Source: Incurvaria masculella (lineage: Eukaryota; Arthropoda; Insecta; Lepidoptera; Incurvariidae). Taken from it: a stretch of DNA of 64,000 nucleotides. The DNA is taken from positions 18,866,001-18,930,000 of the forward strand of contig OX335647.2 of assembly GCA_946894095.1 (NCBI GenBank), given 5' to 3'. Every line of letters begins with the position of its first letter. The stretch's first letter is position 1. The position numbers and the translations under genes were made by a program. A model generated the notes under the pieces. It saw nothing but the letters and a program-made list of their open reading frames with translations. It ran no database searches and was not told the DNA's origin. Of this stretch, positions 36,187 through 47,181 are shown piece after piece.

Positions 36187-37544
36187 TCAGTATTTTAAAG
36201 ACGTCTTGATAAATACAAACCTACAAATGTAGCTGCAATAGCAATCGGAAACACGTGCTTGGAGCGAATACTACATTAGAATGACCATATATTCTAAGCT
36301 AGTGTGTTATATTATTCGATTTTTAAAAGGCACTTCATTGTGGAAAAAACTTGGCATGGAACCATTTTATCCATTATCCATTTTATAATGACTATGAGGT
36401 GACGAGGGCGAATCCGGCCTCGACATGCCCACCGCTCTTATAGATAAGGGTGATATCGTATCCATTAAATACATACAATTTTCTAATTATAATGTATATA
36501 TAGACAAAACAAAACAAAAATCTAAGCGGGGCAACAAGGACTATAGTAATCATGAGTCAATATATAATAAATAAAATACCGTCACCGCTTGCATTGTAGA
36601 AGTTACCGTGCGTTAAAAATTTTAAAACCAGTTTTAAACAAGCACCAACTTTTATTAATAAATCATAAAATGGATCCATGCCAAAATTTACTATTTATAA
36701 AAGTGAAGTATCTGAAAAGAAAAATACATAACGTAAGCTTATCGGATACGGTCGTTCTAGGGTAGTATAGTGTAAACGCCTTTGAAAGATCTCAGAGCAA
36801 CGTGTATTCGCGGGCTCGTGAAGGGCGGGTCCGATCGGAGGACGCAGCACACAGCGCGACAAGCACGGACAGATTACGGCCGGAGCCTCGGTGATGGACG
36901 ATCGGACCCAGGTGCTTCTAAATGCCCAGGCGCAGCTAGCATAAATTATGCACTACCCGCGACTATATAACGGTCAGCAGCACATTTTACACTAGCCGGC
37001 CAAACTGTTCTAGACATGTTCCGAGCTTGTGGGGGAGTGAGACGTGTTTGCGAGGTCTGGATTTTTTTTGTTGGCAAATGTTTGCGATTGATTCGTTCAT
37101 TACTTTGATATAGGGGTATCGAAGGAACGTGTAATATATGAATACTTGAACATATGAAACAGTTTATTAAAAATCAATACTTTCCTTTAGTTTGTCTTTT
37201 GAAATTGTATTGTATTGTATGTATTAAGCATAAAACAAAATTACACGCATCCAACAAAACATTGTCAGGTGGTCGGTCACCATGTGGTCGTTTATATTAC
37301 TTGTCAATATTTTCAATACAAAAAAAAAACAAACGTAAAACATACTAGCTATAACATCAAATAAAAATTTACTTCACAGAATTTGTTGCTCGTAAGCTTG
37401 GCTATATAGGAGGTTTTTTATTTTTTTTCAATATTAAAGAATTCGATTTCCGGCTCGATTTTTTTAAATACCATATAATGCAATTTTACTTTTTATTTAA
37501 ATAGGCCCCACGGCTCTTTTGAGTGTTTTTCGCTTTTTCTTATA
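36187..37544. other. Intergenic stretch with a GC-rich patch
   Basis: A GC-richer segment at 36780-36970 ends in the candidate TATA sequence listed separately. The rest is AT-rich and unrecognised. Confidence 0.35.
36780..37010 (+). promoter_or_regulatory. Candidate promoter: GC-rich segment with TATATAA
   Basis: TATATAAC at 36964-36971 follows about 180 bp of GC-richer sequence (GGGCGGGTCCGATCGG, GGCCGGAGCC). GGTCAGCAGC lies just downstream. A transcript starting near 36994 would run into unrecognised sequence. Motif-only evidence. Confidence 0.22.
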
Positions 37545-38827
37545 TAGGTCGGGGAAAAAGTCTTTTCGCATTATAGTATGTATGAACTTGTAATAAAATC
37601 TCTTTGGCTATACTATTTGTATCTGGCCGGTTTTGGTATCATTGAAAGTTTAAATTTTAAAGAACATAATTCCAAATTCAAATTAGGAAAATGTGTGATT
37701 CTCATTTGTTTTTCGTACTGTCAAAATGAGTGAATCTAATGAAGAAATTCGATACATTTTAAAATTTTACTACAAAAAAGGTAAAAATGCAACGCAAGCC
37801 GCGAAAAAAATTTGCGATGTTTATGGACCTAGTGCAGTGTCTATGAGAGTAGCACAAATTTGGTTTAAGCGTTTTCAATCCGGAAATTTTGATGTCAAAG
37901 ATGCACGTCGCTCTGGTCGCCCTATTACGGATAAAATGGATGCCATTTTTGAAAAAGTGGAGCAAGATCGGCATATCAGTAGTTACGACGTAGCTGAAGA
38001 ACTAGGAATTGACCACAAAACAGTTTTGGCGCATTTGAAAAAAACTGGGTACACAAAAAAGCTCGATATTTGGGTACCTCACGAGCTCACTGAAAGAAAC
38101 CTAATGAACCGTGTACTCATTTGTGATTCTTTATTACGACGTAATGAAACCGAACCATTTTTGAAGAAGCTGATAACTGGTGATGAAAAGTGGATCACGT
38201 ACGACAAGAACGTGCGAAAAAGGTCTTGGTCAAAGGCCGGTCAAGCTTCACAGACTGTGGCGAAACCCGGGTTAACTCGCAATAAGGTGATGCTGTGTGT
38301 GTGGTGGGATTGGAAGGGCATTATTCATTATGAGCTGTTACCACCAGGCAGGACCATCGATTCTGAACTCTACTGCGAACAACTGATGAGATTAAAGCAA
38401 GAAGTTGAGAGAAAGCGGCCGGAATTAATCAACAGAAGGGGTGTGGTTTTTCATCATGATAACGCTAGACCTCACACATCTTTAGCCAATCAGCAAAAAC
38501 TAAGAGAGTTTGGCTGGGAGGTGTTAATGCATCCGCCGTATAGTCCTGACCTTGCACCTTCAGATTTTCACCTGTTTAGGTCTCTTAAGAATTCTTTAGG
38601 CAGTGTCAGGTTAACATCATGAGAGGACTGCCAAAACCACTTGTCGCGGTATATTGATCAGAAGTCCCAATATTTCTATAGCAATGGGATCATGTCTCTA
38701 CCTACAAGATGGCAAAAAGTTATCGAACAAAATGGTACCTACATACTTTAGTTAAATGTAAATAAACCATATTAAAAAATGTTTTGAATTTTCTTAAAAA
38801 ATGCGAAGAAACTTTTTCCCCAACCTA
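37545..38827 (+). mobile_element. mariner transposon (Tc1/mariner superfamily)
   Basis: A 1283-bp element with imperfect inverted ends of about 28 bp. The left end is TAGGTCGGGGAAAAAGTC then TTTTCGCAT; the right end read in reverse is TAGGTTGGGGAAAAAGTT then TCTTCGCAT. A TA dinucleotide occurs at both edges, as expected for mariner insertion. It carries one transposase gene (37726-38751), disrupted by a single in-frame stop. Spacing between ends and gene is normal, so the copy is otherwise intact. It could still be mobilised in trans if its ends are functional; that is inference. Confidence 0.9.
37726..38751 (+). pseudogene. mariner transposase, DD34D, with a premature stop codon
   Basis: The ATG at 37726 opens 298 codons to a TGA at 38620-38622. 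The same frame then stays open for 42 more codons with mariner-like C-terminal content (SQYFYSNGIMSLPTRW) to a TAG at 38749-38751. The intended protein is therefore about 341 residues, the usual mariner length. The N-terminal half holds the helix-turn-helix DNA-binding region (to about residue 110). The linker motif WVPHEL is at 116-121. Catalytic acids are D153 in TGDEKW, D245 in HHDNARPH and D280 in YSPDLAPSDFH, with 34 residues between the last two (DD34D). All three metal-binding residues are intact. The stop, plausibly from a CGA arginine codon, removes the C-terminal segment. The enzyme would cut and paste the element using the flanking TIRs. Confidence 0.9.
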
Positions 38828-39432
38828 TCGGATTTGGCCATGAAGGCACATTGAAAATATGCTAAACATTAAAGTAGCGTCTACGAAGCCCCCAAGTTAA
38901 TATTTACTTTACAGGCTACCGTACCAAGTGGCATTCTTTTAGCATGAATCATATTAAAAAATGGTGCTTAAGATGGGCCCGTAAGCATCAGAAAATATAG
39001 TACATTAATCATTTGAAAATCACTATTTCAATTGAGTTGATATTTGGTATCTAATATCAGCCAAAACATATCTGTGTCAATATGCTTTGTTTTTTCTTTA
39101 AATTAATCCCCTTCAGAGAAAACAAAATGTGTATTAAGCATAATTTCACTTGATTCGGATTCGATTTTTCCAAAAAAACTAAAAACGTGCAGTCACACAT
39201 ATTTCTTACCTGATTAGATTTAAATATCGATTCCATTGAAAAAGTGATTTTGAAATACTGTACATGTACATCTACATATGTATACATAGTATGAGGAGCA
39301 TGCTTACGGGCGATTCTTAAACCTACAATGGTTGTTGTCACTAATAAAAAGTTTAAAAGTATTGCAAACCGCTACAGCATGGAGGTGAAGAAATAACTAA
39401 ATTAATAAATACATTCTTCAACCGCAGTTATA
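38828..39432. other. Intergenic stretch, nothing recognised
   Basis: AT-rich, with no supported gene or repeat. A 94-codon minus-strand frame at 39057-39341 has no recognisable domain. Confidence 0.35.
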
Positions 39433-39493
39433 AAAGCGGTCTCCTAGACGTAGGATTGCTGATTATGGAATCCCAGGAATGGGCCTGCAGGTT
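39433..39493. repeat. Half copy of the GGCCTGC-ended MITE family
   Basis: AAAGCGGTCTCCTAGACG, TAGGATTGCTGATTATGG and GGGCCTGCAGG match the right half of the elements at 46949-47181 and 53873-54062. The left half is missing. Confidence 0.6.
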
Positions 39494-41089
39494 ATTTACT
39501 GATTCTGTGAGGATTCGGAAGTGTGTATTTCAGTTGTAAACTAGTTAGCGCAAAAATTGGCCTCCTGGTTTTTTTCCATCTGAGCGTAATAACCTTTGTG
39601 GGTATGTAAGCTATGTATACAAGCGTACCCGTACTAGCGGATAAAATATATTTACAAACATATTTTTCTGAAAATTTAGTATCCGCAGATCCATATGCTA
39701 TATCCATATATATATATATATATATCCATGCTATGGGCCATAGTAGCTATAATCATTATTTGGCGACCTCTACTTCCGATAGACATAGAAGACATAGAAT
39801 ATAAGAAGTACATACAATTTGTTAAATATAGGAACCTATTGCTAAACATGTGTTTCATTTATGCAAAACTCATTCTCAACCTCCGGTCCGCAACCCTATT
39901 CTGTTACTTACGCCGCGTTAATATCAACGTAACCGTGTTATAATTATCATACGTTACGGGGTCGTTAGGTGTTTATTACACGCGCCCGAGTCAATTTATC
40001 CCGCTCCAGCGCCACCGTACCAATGATAATGACGCCCGTAAATATGATTTAGCAACGATAATAACCGAAATATTGAACGCGACCCGTTACCAAGCGTACG
40101 ACCGTGTATTCACGGAATAGTCTGTAGAAGGCATTCGATTTAGACTATGATCGTCTTCCTGTTGTCACATATGTGAATTAAGTGACCGATTTTGAGTTAC
40201 GGTACGGAGTTGGTAGTTTTTGTTGCGAATTTATTCCATATCCATCAGTGACAGGACCCTTAGCATGTGAACGTGTTCACGCTTGACCGTTTTTTTTAAA
40301 AGCGTTAATTTTGAATATTATTTTCTCTGTAGCAGCAGCGCAGTATATACTGAGCGCAATTTATTTATTTATTTATTTGGAGAAGAACAGAGAACAGGTT
40401 ACATTGACACATTAATAAAATATTATAAGTTTAAGCTACGCCTGCCTCCACTACGCTTCCACTAAAATACATAATGTAGAACATAAATATTTACACTAGA
40501 TGAATATATATGTATATGTAAGAAGAATCGTTTGGATCCTTGAATGTCTAGGAGATTAAATTAAAAGTTTTACCAAAAAGTGAATAACATTAAAAGTATA
40601 AAGTTGGAAGTGGCACAAATGAACATATAAAATAAAATAATACTCACACTATTTGTCACAATTATCCAGCAGGTTACGGACATGTTTTTGAAGGTGGGAG
40701 CTGTATTGCAAAATTAATCAATGGATGTTAAATATCTTTTGTAGCTATCGCACTTTCTTCGGATTGGTGCACGGACACCAGGTTTTGTTTTAGCTCTTCC
40801 TACATGAAACAGTGACGTCGAGCATGTTTGCAAGCATGCCACGTGTAGACCTACCTGAGCGAGTAGATCAATAGCGGCCATATAATTGACATACACCGGT
40901 ACATCGTACATTGTTTAGTAATTTTTTTGGTCGTTACATAAGTATCCTTTACTAGAATAAGTAAACAATCAGAACATAATGTAAACTTACATTCCAGACC
41001 GCTGGACTTAACTAATTTCTTTGTACAATTAAGTTTCTTTAATTAACTTGTTAATGAAACGTGTTTTCCTATGCTATGTGTTTGTCACT
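39494..41089. other. Intergenic stretch with microsatellites
   Basis: A (TA)n tract at about 39707-39725 and a (TTTA)n tract at 40360-40378. The latter, followed by AGAACAGAGAACAGGTTACA, may be the reverse-strand tail of an old non-LTR insertion. No gene is supported. Confidence 0.4.
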
Positions 41090-41252
41090 TTGTGAAAATA
41101 TCAGCTGCCTACCTATTACGGTTCATCAGCTACAGCCCTGTGACAGACGGACAGACGGACGGACGGACGGAAGGATATACAGCGGAGGCTTAGTAATAGT
41201 AACACATTGTAGTAGTAATATATTGGTACCCTTTGGGTACGGAACCCAGAAA
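41090..41252 (+). repeat. Lepidopteran (GACG)n interspersed repeat, copy E (3' half)
   Basis: Starts inside the family at TGAAAATATCAGCTGCC, followed by CCTATTACGGTTCATC, (GACG)n and GTACGGAACCC. The CCAAGTGCGAG start is missing. A foreign-looking stretch (ACACATTGTAGTAGTAATA) interrupts it near the 3' end. Confidence 0.75.
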
Positions 41253-41871
41253 TGTATGCTTTACTGAAGTTATATTTTCGTACCCTTTCCTTCGAAATTC
41301 GCTTAGAGATGTCTACTGAGGGATGGGATTAAAAATAATAGCGAGAATCATTTCTGGATGATGACAGAAATTATGGCAGAACATGTCCTGAAGTATTTCG
41401 CACAATATATTGTTTAGACACGTTCATTTTATTATCCCTAATGACGGTGGTACTGCGCAGCGTTATGACAATCGCGCCACGGCACGGCGCGGCGCGGCGC
41501 CGGCAATAAGTATGAAATATCACGCATTTCGTAACGTAACGGTGGAAAATTAGATGCGCTAATTGCGCTGCATTGATATATCGCGGGCGAATGTGTTGGT
41601 TAGGGCGTATTACACACATTAGGCGACAGATGGCGGCAGGACTTGCTCGTTGACTCCGCGGATTGCAGGCAGACCGATGATGTCAGTCAAACGTTGTATT
41701 CGTTTTTTTTTTTAATGTTCACTTGGCACTCGAAACCTATTCATAAACCATCCGATGATCGACCAAACATCGTTTTTGTCGCCTAGAAATGATTAATTTT
41801 AAATATTTAAATCGTGATCAAACTTTGGCCAAGGGGGTGTTGGCAAGTACAACCTTCCTTCAAACATGGTG
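41253..41871. other. Intergenic stretch with a GC-rich patch
   Basis: GGCACGGCGCGGCGCGG lies at about 41480-41500. No gene or known repeat is supported. Confidence 0.35.
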
Positions 41872-42000
41872 TGAAGAAGCACCTGGCCGGCTGGCATGGT
41901 TTTCGCAGCCCTCCTGTAACTTCGAAATCCCATGGGCATCTTCGGGCACCTTGAGAGGTCTTGGCGTACGACATATGCCGTGCTTAACATAAAAAAACCT
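41872..42000. repeat. GC-rich 130-bp repeat family, copy 1
   Basis: GAAGAAGCACCTGGCCGGC, TGGTTTTCGCAGCC, AAATCCCATGGGC and ATATGCCG recur in the same order at 42853-42990 and partly at 45912-46003. The copies are confined to a 4-kb neighbourhood around the retroelement at 43.4-45.5 kb. Minus-strand open frames cross copies 1 and 2, but their reading frames diverge midway, so coding is not supported. Confidence 0.65.
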
Positions 42001-42852
42001 GATTGCAATCATTTTCATAAGGGCCGTGTTTGTTTTGTTTAGCTATATTTTTAACATATAATTATGTATATCGGAAAGTCCCATTATTTGTGCAGAATAT
42101 TTTTATTAATTTTCATGCATATTACTTCCGTTTTAGCAATCAAAGCATCAGGGTCTTACAGTTGTATCTTTAAATTTTATCTAAACCATCATTCTACAAA
42201 TGTACTTTTTTACTTATGGCATTGCGGAACTGAATGAAATGCAATCAGTAAGTGCCAACCATATAAACCAAAATTCAAACCATATAATAGGTAAACTGAA
42301 CGAGCGAGCGAAGTTCTCCGAGTTGACTGGAACAGTCCGGTGTTTGTATGTATAAATGTTTTTCGGCGATATCTCGAGTATCGTTGATCGGAACGACCTG
42401 GAGTTTGGTAGGCTAGTAAATGAGACAAAACAAATTGTCGAGTTTAGGTTCATACAAGGAGTCGAAAAAACTAGGTGGCGCTTTTAGGCTATGATTTTTT
42501 ATTAGGGTAATATTAATATAATATTATTTTTTGAAACTTAAGATTACGTGTTGTTGAAAAGTTAAAACAACTTACACCGTATCATATTAAACATACCTTG
42601 CCGTTAGGTACCTATTATTTCTTTTAACTTTCGCCAGTTCACAATTCTACATTGCGATAACAAAGCGCAAAATAAGGTGTAGGTTCTGCACCTACCCCAA
42701 TCTGACGCTAAACTGACAGGTTTTGTATGCGAAAGCTGTCAGCTGTAAATCGGTTACTCTGAGTTAAAACGGTTATCCTCAAACATTAAATGTTACTGCA
42801 TATTTTAATTTTATCTGTGTGCAATAAGAGTTTTTTCTTACTGTTTCCATAA
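42001..42852. other. Intergenic stretch, nothing recognised
   Basis: Two overlapping minus-strand frames at 42210-42453 show no domain. Otherwise AT-rich. Confidence 0.35.
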
Positions 42853-42990
42853 CTGAAGAAGCACCTGGCCGGCCGGCATAGTTTTCGCAGCCCCTGTGAA
42901 AGTCCGAAATTCCATGGGCGCCGTCGGGCGCCTTTTTTGTGAGGTCCTGGCGTGCGCAATATGCCGCGCTTATCATTAAAAAAAACATGT
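42853..42990. repeat. GC-rich 130-bp repeat family, copy 2
   Basis: GAAGAAGCACCTGGCCGGCC, AGTTTTCGCAGCCCCTG, AATTCCATGGGCGCC and AATATGCCGCGCTTA. It is followed by AAAAAAAACATG, as copy 1 is followed by an A run. This hints at a poly-A-ended insertion. Confidence 0.65.
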
Positions 42991-43197
42991 GAATACTGTT
43001 ACTAGCTTTAATATTTTTTTCCATTTTTTCTTACGTCTTTATGTTATATATTTCACTTATATATACTGTCCAATCTGTTGAAATACCTGTACGTCTTGAA
43101 ACTGAGACAGTTGCACATCTAATTTGTAGTCAGCCGTAATGTTCAATCAGTTAAGATGTTTTCAAATCATCTGGTGTTATTTTCGCCAAGTGGTACT

Positions 43198-43232
43198 GGG
43201 GGTCCATTCAGGGCAAGAGTGAGTTCGAATTC
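43198..43232 (+). repeat. Left arm of a 35-bp inverted repeat flanking a retroelement
   Basis: GGGGGTCCATTCAGGG, then CAAGAGTGAGTTCGAATTC. It matches the reverse complement of 45523-45557 at 34 of 35 positions. Confidence 0.75.
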
Positions 43233-43449
43233 GTCACTAAATATCAACTCACTTTTTTAAATAGTCAATGTTTCCACACTTCTTGAACATCATTACAGTT
43301 GGGTAAAAATCTAGTCCGTCCCGTAAATACGTTGGAAGTATAAATAACGGTTCCGTTATTTTAATAATCATCAGCAGGACATAATTCTTTTATTATTATA
43401 ATTTTTTTTTTTACACATGAAAATTTATTAATTAATGCGATAATTAAAC

Positions 43450-45477
43450 TTACAAAATATAAAAGATTTCGTCCAATTTTTCTCTACAAAGCAATTTTGT
43501 AGACGCCATTACGCTCGCTGCATTTCCTCGCTGTATAGCCAGTCCGACCCTCTGTCGAAAATATCTTCCAGATCGGTAATCGCCTGAACATTCTTTTAAT
43601 TTAGAACCCAAGTTTTTGACAAATAATTTTGTATCCTTACTCCAAACACCTAAAGTCTCGACCGCAAAAGCAACGAACTCATAATTCACTTTAATTGCCG
43701 AATATTTTGAGTGTTTTAATCTTGCAGCAGTTTCTGCTGCTGCTCCTGACGTGCGAGCGGTCGAACTAACATATGAGGCCGCCAATGTATCTACGCATGT
43801 GGCGTCCCACACCAGAGCCCTGCCTTTGTCCCATGGAATTATGGTCATGCCATCTGGTCTCTTTCCATCATCCCTACTCAAGCCCACCGGCTCTAATAAT
43901 GATGGAATATTTGCAGAGGAAAGTGCTCTTTTAATTAATTGGTTGAGGGTTGCATGACGTGAAAATCTGCCTGCACATTTCAGGCAACTTAATCCATGGC
44001 GTCCTTTGGTATCGACCATAATGCCGCAACTGCACTTATGCGGCAGGCACATGTCGCAACCAAGGCGAAGAGCGATGACAATTCTTAGGCAATTATTATC
44101 CATAAAAGTGCCGGTGTGCGATGATGGTATGGCGTGAAGCCATGCACCAGCATCTGGTGTGGACACTGCGCGGATACGCGCCTGTTCTACAATTGAGTCG
44201 GAATTTAAAAGTACGTTGTGCAACCGTTTTACAACGGATGCATCCCAAAGTTTTTGTGAGCTTAGATTTGATGGGAGTTCTTCACCTGGGCACAAGCTTT
44301 TCCAGGCATTTAAAGCTTCGTTCAAATGGCAAATCACATTCTCGTCACTATTTCTGGTTAATATGGCTGTGACAAGATCTGCGACTCCAAATGCTGACGC
44401 CAAAAATGCAGGTATTCCAATGTCAGTGAACCGGCGTACTCCAAGGCCACCATTCCATATAGGCAATGAAGCTTGCAGCCATTGATCTTCGTTCAAACTG
44501 ATATTCAAAATATCTTCTAGAGCTTGATTGATTGTACTATCAATTTTCAAAATTTTCTCCTGAAATAGCCAAGAATGAGTTGTTCTGGCAAGGTATATGA
44601 GCTTTGGCATACCGAAACAAGTCTTAAGAATTACATATGCCATATGGGAATGCAGCAAGCGTAGGCGACTAAAAGTTAATTCTAAAATACTTAATTTGTT
44701 TTCAAGAAAATCAGGCGTTGCCTCAATGGTAATCGGTGCGCCTAGTAAACATAAATTGCTAAGATCAGTGATCTTGATATCTAGCAAAACATCTTTAAAT
44801 TGCGAATGCACATCGTTGTCGTAATTTGATAAAAATATTAGTTCACATTTGCTAGCATTAAATTCTAGCCCAATGGATTTGAATTCTTCAATTAATTTTG
44901 ATAGATCTTTTAAAACATCTTCCGCTGAACCTCCCAGTGTGCCATCATCCAGGTACCAAATGTTAAGTTCGGACGTTAGTGCTTCAATTATTTGATGTAT
45001 TGATAGGCTGAAGATGAGGGGCATCAGAGGATCTCCTTGCTGTGCTCCAACTTGGGAATCTATGGTATTTTTACCAAAAAATAAAATTGATGGGTTTGCG
45101 TAGCACTGCCATAAAAAAGGAAAAAGCTTTGGTGCTTTATTTTTGATTGCTTCCAGCATCGAATCTCTTTCTACGCAATTGAAGGCATTTTTAAGATCTA
45201 TTTTAAGCAAAACTTTATCTTTGGAACCATTTAAGTTTTTATACGACCTCGTGGCATGGATTGCTGCTTCGAATGCTTTCTCTACTCCAAATCCCATTTG
45301 AATCGGCTTAAAATATTGTTCTAGATGTATTCTTGCTAATTTGCAGCACAGCTTAGCAGTGAGTCGCCTGAATGTATTTCCCACTGCAATTGGTCGTAGG
45401 CCACCGTCTTTTTTGGTCAGTGCACACAAAGATGCTCCGTATAAATATTGGCAGATATCTGGGTTTAATTTAATTTT
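43450..45477 (-). pseudogene. R2-type non-LTR retrotransposon ORF, 5'-truncated (RT plus endonuclease)
   Basis: An uninterrupted 659-codon frame (45429 down to 43450), numbered from a Leu (TTG) codon because no true start remains. Homology continues upstream to about 45477 (QYLYGAS). Reverse-transcriptase motifs are GGLRPIAVG at 9-17, D78 in KIDLKNAFN, QQGDPL at 130-135 and YLDD at 159-162. A C-terminal cysteine/histidine cluster (C466, C468, H478, C482) precedes RPD at 524-526 and D542 in VWDATC. This matches the layout of the restriction-enzyme-like endonuclease of R2/R4-type elements. The N-terminal zinc finger and the GxDG region are gone. Polymerase and nuclease residues look intact, so the copy is truncated rather than decayed. 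The clade is uncertain. It is related to but clearly diverged from the element at 55.7-58.6 kb. Confidence 0.85.
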
Positions 45478-45522
45478 AATAATAATATATTTCCCAGAGT
45501 TTTTTTAGGTTAACTCGCTCCC

Positions 45523-45557
45523 GAACTCGAACTCACTCTTGCCCTGAATGGACCCCC
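45523..45557 (-). repeat. Right arm of the 35-bp inverted repeat
   Basis: Reverse complement of 43198-43232 with one mismatch. The arms bracket the truncated retroelement and its 3' UTR almost exactly: about 215 bp outside the stop codon on one side and about 45 bp beyond the last homologous codon on the other. Confidence 0.75.
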
Positions 45558-45666
45558 TGTTCAATCGGTTAAAATAACTTTTGAATGAGTGTTTGGGCTC
45601 ATTAATAGGTACTTACCGTAATACATTAGTAGTTATAAGAAATAATTGTCTATGTCAGTCAGTCAG

Positions 45667-45804
45667 TCAGCGTGTTTGCGTCCACTGCTGGACATACGCC
45701 TCTCCATTTTTTCTCCAGTCCTTCCGGCCCTCAGCGGTACGGAACCACTGCTTTCCGCCGACGCACTTGAAGTCGTCGTGCCAACTGGCGGGTGGCCTTA
45801 CCAC
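45667..45804 (-). pseudogene. C-terminal fragment of an RTE-like reverse transcriptase
   Basis: On the minus strand the sequence reads RPPASWHDDFKCVGG, then QWFRTAEGRKDW and GEAYVQQWTQTR, then a stop at 45667-45669. The pattern R-P-x-x-x-W-x-D-D, W-x-x-x-A-x-x-R-x-x-W and G-E-A-Y-V-Q-Q-W is the familiar extreme C-terminus of lepidopteran non-LTR retrotransposon polyproteins. No stop or shift interrupts these 40-odd codons, but nothing upstream remains. A (GTCA)n run follows the stop at 45657-45669. The plus-strand frame at 45581-45814 is its antisense shadow. Confidence 0.75.
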
Positions 45805-45911
45805 TTTCCTATAAATTACTGAATTTTACCTGTGCTAAAACAGTAAGCAGTTAGACACAATTTTATTTACTTTAGGGTCGCAAAACTGTGCAATGCACCA
45901 TGTCGAGGTGC

Positions 45912-46003
45912 AAGGAAACACCAAGCCGAATTGCATGGTTTTCGCAGCCGCTGTGAAAGTTTCGAATGTACCGAATGTAGTTAGGGTACCTATTTGAGGT
46001 CCT
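45912..46003. repeat. GC-rich 130-bp repeat family, copy 3 (interrupted)
   Basis: TGCATGGTTTTCGCAGCC, GCTGTGAAAGTTTCGAATG and TTGAGGTCCTG match copies 1 and 2. It ends where the hairpin MITE at 46004 begins, suggesting that MITE landed in it. Confidence 0.55.
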
Positions 46004-46143
46004 GCAGCGGGGGCACAGATGCAACGATACGACTGTATCGATCGATAAACGAATTTTTGTTTCGCTTATCGCACGAGTCGTAACGAGAAATATAGAATTT
46101 TATAGATCGATATAGCCGTATTGGTCGTCTGTGCTCCCGCTGC
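46004..46143. mobile_element. 140-bp hairpin MITE
   Basis: GCAGCGGGGGCACAGATG at the left mirrors GACGACCAATA... and GTGCTCCCGCTGC at the right. Internal symmetry is around TATCGATCGATAAA / TTTATAGATCGATATA. The arms are about 45-60 bp with several mismatches. No coding capacity. Confidence 0.7.
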
Positions 46144-46644
46144 TGATGAACGTAAAAATGCAATACAAGAAACCATAGGTTTTGACACGTTAGAATTATT
46201 CCAAATAGTCGAACCACAATAGAAATTAAATCAAACCATAAATTACAGCTAATTTCAGCAAAATGTTCAGCCGCGCCCGCCCTGCACGACATAATAAGAG
46301 CTGAGGCCATAAATCCTGCTGAGTTTTGATTTAATGACTCCAAATAATAGCAATCAATAGCCAGAGCATTACTTTTGAATTATATTGTACTGAAAACATT
46401 ATTTCAAACCGTTATTTTGTCATTCATTAATTTATGCTCAAAACATTTCTGTACTGATAACATGTATGGATGGGTACATAACATTGTTTCCCTGGAGAAG
46501 GATAACGCATAACATAGAAGTGTTTTTGAATGAGATGAAAGTACCTACAAAATTCATGTGTCTTTTTTTTATTGATACATACGTTGAACCTAAATAAAAA
46601 TGTTTGGAGAATAGAACGTGTTTCTACCTATTGCTATACCGTTA
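46144..46644. other. Intergenic stretch, nothing recognised
   Basis: A 117-codon minus-strand frame (45990-46343) crosses the hairpin MITE and shows no domain, so it is not called. Confidence 0.35.
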
Positions 46645-46905
46645 TCATATTAGCCTAACGAACCACATTCTCGAAGGAATTTGGTGCCATGCCAGGACCT
46701 TTCTTTTACGAGCACGGCTAAATTGAGCTGCCAGAAACACGGACAAATTTTCATTACTGCTACCAGAGTTTCATCCAATGCGTTGGTACCAACCCGGGCG
46801 GACTTAACCCTACCGCCTAGTAAAAGAAGGGTAACTACAGTTTTACAAGGGCTCCGAACCATGGAACAGCTCGCATTCGTAACAAAATGCACTCATCCAA
46901 CTCGG
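46645..46905 (-). mobile_element. SINE-like element, reverse orientation
   Basis: Its reverse complement contains CCATGGTTCGGAGCCCTTGT (B-box position), AAAACTGTAG, CTAGGCGGTAGGGTTAAGTC, GGTTGGTACCAACGC, GTCCTGGCATGGCACC and GTTAGGCTAATATGATAACGG. The order is the same as in the copies at 12345 and 62165. Short frames on both strands here are incidental. Confidence 0.55.
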
Positions 46906-46948
46906 ATAAAAAAATAAAGTGAAGAATGAATGGGGCGAGAATTTAAAC

Positions 46949-47181
46949 TCAGCAGGCCTATTCCTCGAATTCCGTAAGCAGGGATCAGGAATCTTGAGTC
47001 TAGAAAACCGCTTTTTAGCGGTTTTCAAAGATATTTTCCTGACTAAAGGGCTCCGAAGCATAGTATTTCAATTAATCAAGGTTTTCCGTCGAAATAATCG
47101 CTTTGAAAACCGTTAAAAGCGGTTTTGTAGACGCAAGATTCCTGATTCTTGATCACGGAATTCCAGAAATAGGCCTGCTGA
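46949..47181. mobile_element. 233-bp MITE with long inverted repeats
   Basis: The left end TCAGCAGGCCTATTCCTCG, GAATTCCGTAAGCAG, AATCTTGAGTCTA, AAAACCGC mirrors the right end TCAGCAGGCCTATTTCTGG, GAATTCCGTGATCAAG, AATCTTGCGTCTA, AAAACCGC. The arms are about 70 bp. Related copies lie at 53873-54062 and, as a half, at 39433. No open frame. Confidence 0.8.

Noticed and set aside
41799..43024. The two similar minus-strand frames (69 and 81 codons) as duplicated exons
   Set aside because: Their DNA is similar but indels put the second halves in different frames, so coding constraint is not supported.
43751..44824. Plus-strand frames of 68-108 codons as genes
   Set aside because: Antisense shadows of the minus-strand reverse-transcriptase ORF.
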